A DNA stretch of 64,000 bases from Hydractinia symbiolongicarpus (lineage: Eukaryota; Cnidaria; Hydrozoa; Anthoathecata; Hydractiniidae): the NCBI RefSeq assembly GCF_029227915.1, contig NC_079883.1, forward strand, positions 310,001 through 374,000, read 5' to 3'. Below are positions 61,454-64,000 of the stretch, in pieces. The notes under the pieces are model-generated. The model was given only the letters and a program-made list of their open reading frames with translations. It did no database searches and had not been told where the DNA came from. Each line of letters begins with the position of its first letter. Positions within the stretch are counted from its first letter, which is position 1. Made by a program: the position numbers and the translations under genes.

Positions 61454-64000
61454 ACTCCCTGGGTATTTTCTTTGTATACTTTTGACTATACGGGCCGAGT
61501 CCGGGATTTACGGGAATTCGCGGGTTTTCGTTTGCCGGCGATTAAACTTCTTTTATTCAGCGTCTCATCAAAAATGAAAACATTTTTGAAAACTACAAGT
61601 CTCGTGCGTTTTAGTGGTGAAAAGATGATTTAAAAAATCGTTCTGGAAATGAGTTTACTCGCAGGGTACTTTCTTTGTATACTTTTGACTATACGGGCCG
61701 AGTCCGGGAATTACGGGAAATCGCGGGTTTTCGTTTGCCGGCGATTAAACTTCTTTCATTCAGCGTCTCATCAAAAATGAAAACAATTTTGAAAACTACA
61801 AGTCTCATGCGCTTTAGTGGTGAAAAAATAATTTAAAAAATCGTTCGGGAAATGAGTTTACTCACAGTGTACTTTCTTTGTATACTTTTGACTATACGGG
61901 CCGAGTCCGGGATTTACGGGAAATCGCGGGTTTTCGTTTGCCGGCGATTAAACATCTTTTATTCAGCGTCTCATCAAAAATGAAAACATTTTTGAAAACT
62001 ACAAGTCTCGTGCGTTTTAGTGGTGAAAATATAATTTAAAAAATCGTTCTGGAAATGAGTTTACTCCCTGCGTATTTTCTTTGTATACTTTTGACTGTAC
62101 GGGCCGAGTCCGGGATTTACGGGAAATCGCGGGTTTTCGTTTGCCGGCGATTAAACTTCTTTTATTCAGCGTCTCATCAAAAATGAAAACATTTTTGAAA
62201 ACTACAAGTCTCATACGTTTTAGTGGTGAAAAAATAATTTAAAAAATCGTTCGGGAAATGAGTTAACTCCCTGGGTATTTTCTTTGTATACTTTTGCCTA
62301 TACGGGCCAAGTCCGTGATTTACGGGAAATTGCGGGTTTTCGTTTGCCGGCGATTAAACTTCTTTTATTCGGCGTCTCATCAAAAATGAAAACATTTTTG
62401 AAAACTACAAGTCTCATGCGTTTTAGTGGTGAAAAGATAATATAAAAAATCGTTCTGGAAAGGAGTTTACTGACAGGGTACTTTCTTTGTATATACTCGA
62501 CTATACGAGCCAAGCACGGGATTTACGGGAAATTGCGGGTTTTCGTTTGCCGGCGATTAAAATTCTTTTATTCAGCGTCTCATCAAAAATGAAAACCTTT
62601 TTGAAAACTACAAGTCTCATGCGTTTTAGTGGTGAAAAAATAATTTAAAAAATCGTTCGGGAAATGAGTTTACTCACAGGGTACTTTCTTTGTATACATA
62701 CGAATATACGGGCCAAGCCCGGGATTTACGTGAAATCGCGGGTTTTAGTTTGCCGGCGATTAAACTTCTTTCATTGAGCGTCTCATCAAAAATGAAAACA
62801 TTCCTGAAAACTACAAGTCTCATGTGTTTTAGTGGTGAAAAAAAAATTTAAAAAATCGTTCGGGAAATGAGTTTACTCCCTGGGTACTTTCTTTGTATAC
62901 TTTTGACTATACGGGCCGAGTCCGGGATTTACGGAAATCGCGGGTTTTCGTTTGCCGGCAATTAAACATCTTTAATTCAGCGTCTCATCAAAAATGAAAA
63001 CATTTTTGAAAACTACAAGTCTCGTGCGTTTTAGTGGTGAAAAGTTAATTTAAAAAATCGTTCTGGAAATGAGTTTACTCCCTGCGTAATTTCTTTGTAT
63101 ACTTTTGACTATACGGGCCGAGTCCGGGATTTACGGGAATTTGCGGGTTTTCGTTTGCCGGCGATTAAACTTCTTTTATTCAGCGTCTCATCAAAAATGA
63201 AAACATTTTTGAAAACTACAAGTCTCGTGCGTTTTAGTGGTGAAAAGATAATTTAAAAAATCGTTCTGGAAATGAGTTTACTGGCAGGGTACTTTCTTTG
63301 TATACTTTTGACTATACGGGCCGAGTCCAGGATTTACGGGAAATCGCGGGTTTTCGTTTGCCGGCGATTAAACATCTTTTATTCAGCGTCTTATCAAAAA
63401 TGAAAACATTTTTAAAAACTACAAGTCTCATGCGTTTTAGTGGTGAAAAGATAATTTAAAAAATCGTTCTGGAAATGAGTTTACTCCCTGGGTATTTTCT
63501 TTGTATACTTTTGACTATACGGGCCGAGTTCGGGATTTACGGGAATTCGCGGGTTTTCGTTTGCCGGCGATTAAACTTCTTTTATTCAGCGTCTCATTAA
63601 AAATGAAAACATTTTTGAAAACTACAAGTCTCGTGCGTTTTAGTGGTGAAAAGATAATTTAAAAAATCGTTCTGGAAATGAGTTTACTCGCAGGGTACTT
63701 TCTTTGTATACTTTTGACTATACGGGCCGAGTCCGGGGTTTACGGGAAATCGCGGGTTTTCGTTTGCCGGCGATTAAACTTCTTTTATTCGGCGTCTCAT
63801 CAAAAATGAAAACATTTTTGAAAACTACAAGTCTCATGCGTTTTAGTGGTGAAAAGATAATATAAAAAATCGTTCTGGAAAGGAGTTTACTGACAGGGTA
63901 CTTTCTTTGTATATACTCGACTATACGAGCCAAGCACGGAATTTACGAGAAATTGCGGGTTTTCGTTTGCCGGCGATTAAAATTCTTTTATTCAGCGTCT
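61454..64000 (+). repeat. Final monomers to the window edge, t3-t6 type
   Basis: About 12.5 monomers. They include a t4-t5-t6 run (62,347-62,959), a CATCTTTAATTCAGCG monomer at 62,960 (the fourth of a series at 58,498, 59,716, 61,135 and 62,960, spaced 6, 7 and 9 monomers), and a further b-t3-t4 series ending in the start of t5. One monomer near 61,810 has GCGCTTTAG, and one near 62,096 has GACTGTACGG. The window ends inside a monomer at TTCAGCGTCT, so the array continues. Confidence 0.82.

Larger units (their letters stand above)
1..64000 (+). repeat. Tandem satellite array, ~203-bp monomer, ~315 copies
   Basis: The same sequence recurs every 202-204 bp across the whole window without inversion or interruption; for example the ATG inside the A-rich core lies at 35, 238, 441, 644, 848 and 1051. 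Both window edges fall inside the array, so its true length is unknown. Landmarks present in nearly every copy are GATTAAAC at the start, AAAACATTTTTGAAAAC near m38, TTTTAGTGGTGAAAA near m70, TTTAAAAAATCGTT near m90, GAGTTTACT near m112, TTTACGGGAAAT near m171 and TTTGCCGGC at the end. A hand-built consensus has 42 G and 34 C in 203 bp. No stretch over 300 bp is non-repeat. A monomer near 200 bp is close to a nucleosome repeat length, as in many centromeric satellites; a centromeric role is inference only. The family was not recognised. Confidence 0.98.

Noticed and set aside
1-64000. CRISPR array
   Set aside because: The repeats are about 203 bp and directly adjacent, with no unique spacers and no cas genes.
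1-64000. Embedded transposon, LTR or microsatellite islands
   Set aside because: I followed the 203-bp landmarks through the window and found no insertion longer than a base or two; the only irregularities are small indels and the junctions listed.
1-64000. Replication origin or telomere repeat
   Set aside because: No telomere-type short repeat or other distinct origin element was seen; the A-rich blocks are part of each monomer.

Overview
The window is one uninterrupted tandem satellite DNA array. From the first base to the last it consists of head-to-tail copies of a roughly 203-bp monomer, all in the same orientation, about 315 copies in total. I found no gene, RNA gene, transposon, unique spacer or flanking sequence. 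This implies a eukaryotic heterochromatic locus (centromeric, pericentromeric, subtelomeric or a knob). I do not recognise the satellite family and cannot name the organism from sequence alone. The monomer is about 37% GC but rich in CpG (12 in a hand-built consensus, about 1.7 times expectation).

Monomer layout, counting m1 from the G of GATTAAAC: an A/T-tract half (m1-m120) holds a 9-bp inverted repeat with an AAAA loop (m29-m50). A G-rich half (m121-m203) holds a GTATA/TATAC dyad (m138-m155) and four GGG runs spaced 11, 9 and 10 bp (m156-m188). Monomers fall into about 20 subtypes defined by shared diagnostic bases. I call these a-n, p, t3-t7; the key is in the feature at 5275-6490.

Layout: 1-21,928 is the first copy of a long higher-order block, built of irregular units of 6 to 20 monomers, most of which begin with the one-base-short subtype a. 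21,929-34,664 is a separate region with a 3-mer tandem block (22,512-24,338) and an 18-mer duplicated in tandem (26,275-33,786). 34,665-52,032 is a second copy of the first block, nearly identical at base level but about 4.6 kb shorter through gains and losses of monomers. 52,033-64,000 is a third region dominated by subtypes t3-t7, with 6-mer and 7-mer duplications and a third, more diverged copy of an 11-monomer stretch (56,267-58,497).

The most informative content is the record of array turnover: chimeric monomers, in-register deletions of whole monomers, one out-of-register junction with 2-bp microhomology (42,071/42,072), and one damaged monomer (34,276-34,462) near the start of the second large copy. 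All open reading frames of up to about 100 codons are by-products of the repeat. Coordinates of repeat units were read by eye; monomer starts should be good to 1-2 bases, and duplication edges are less exact where the copies are identical.
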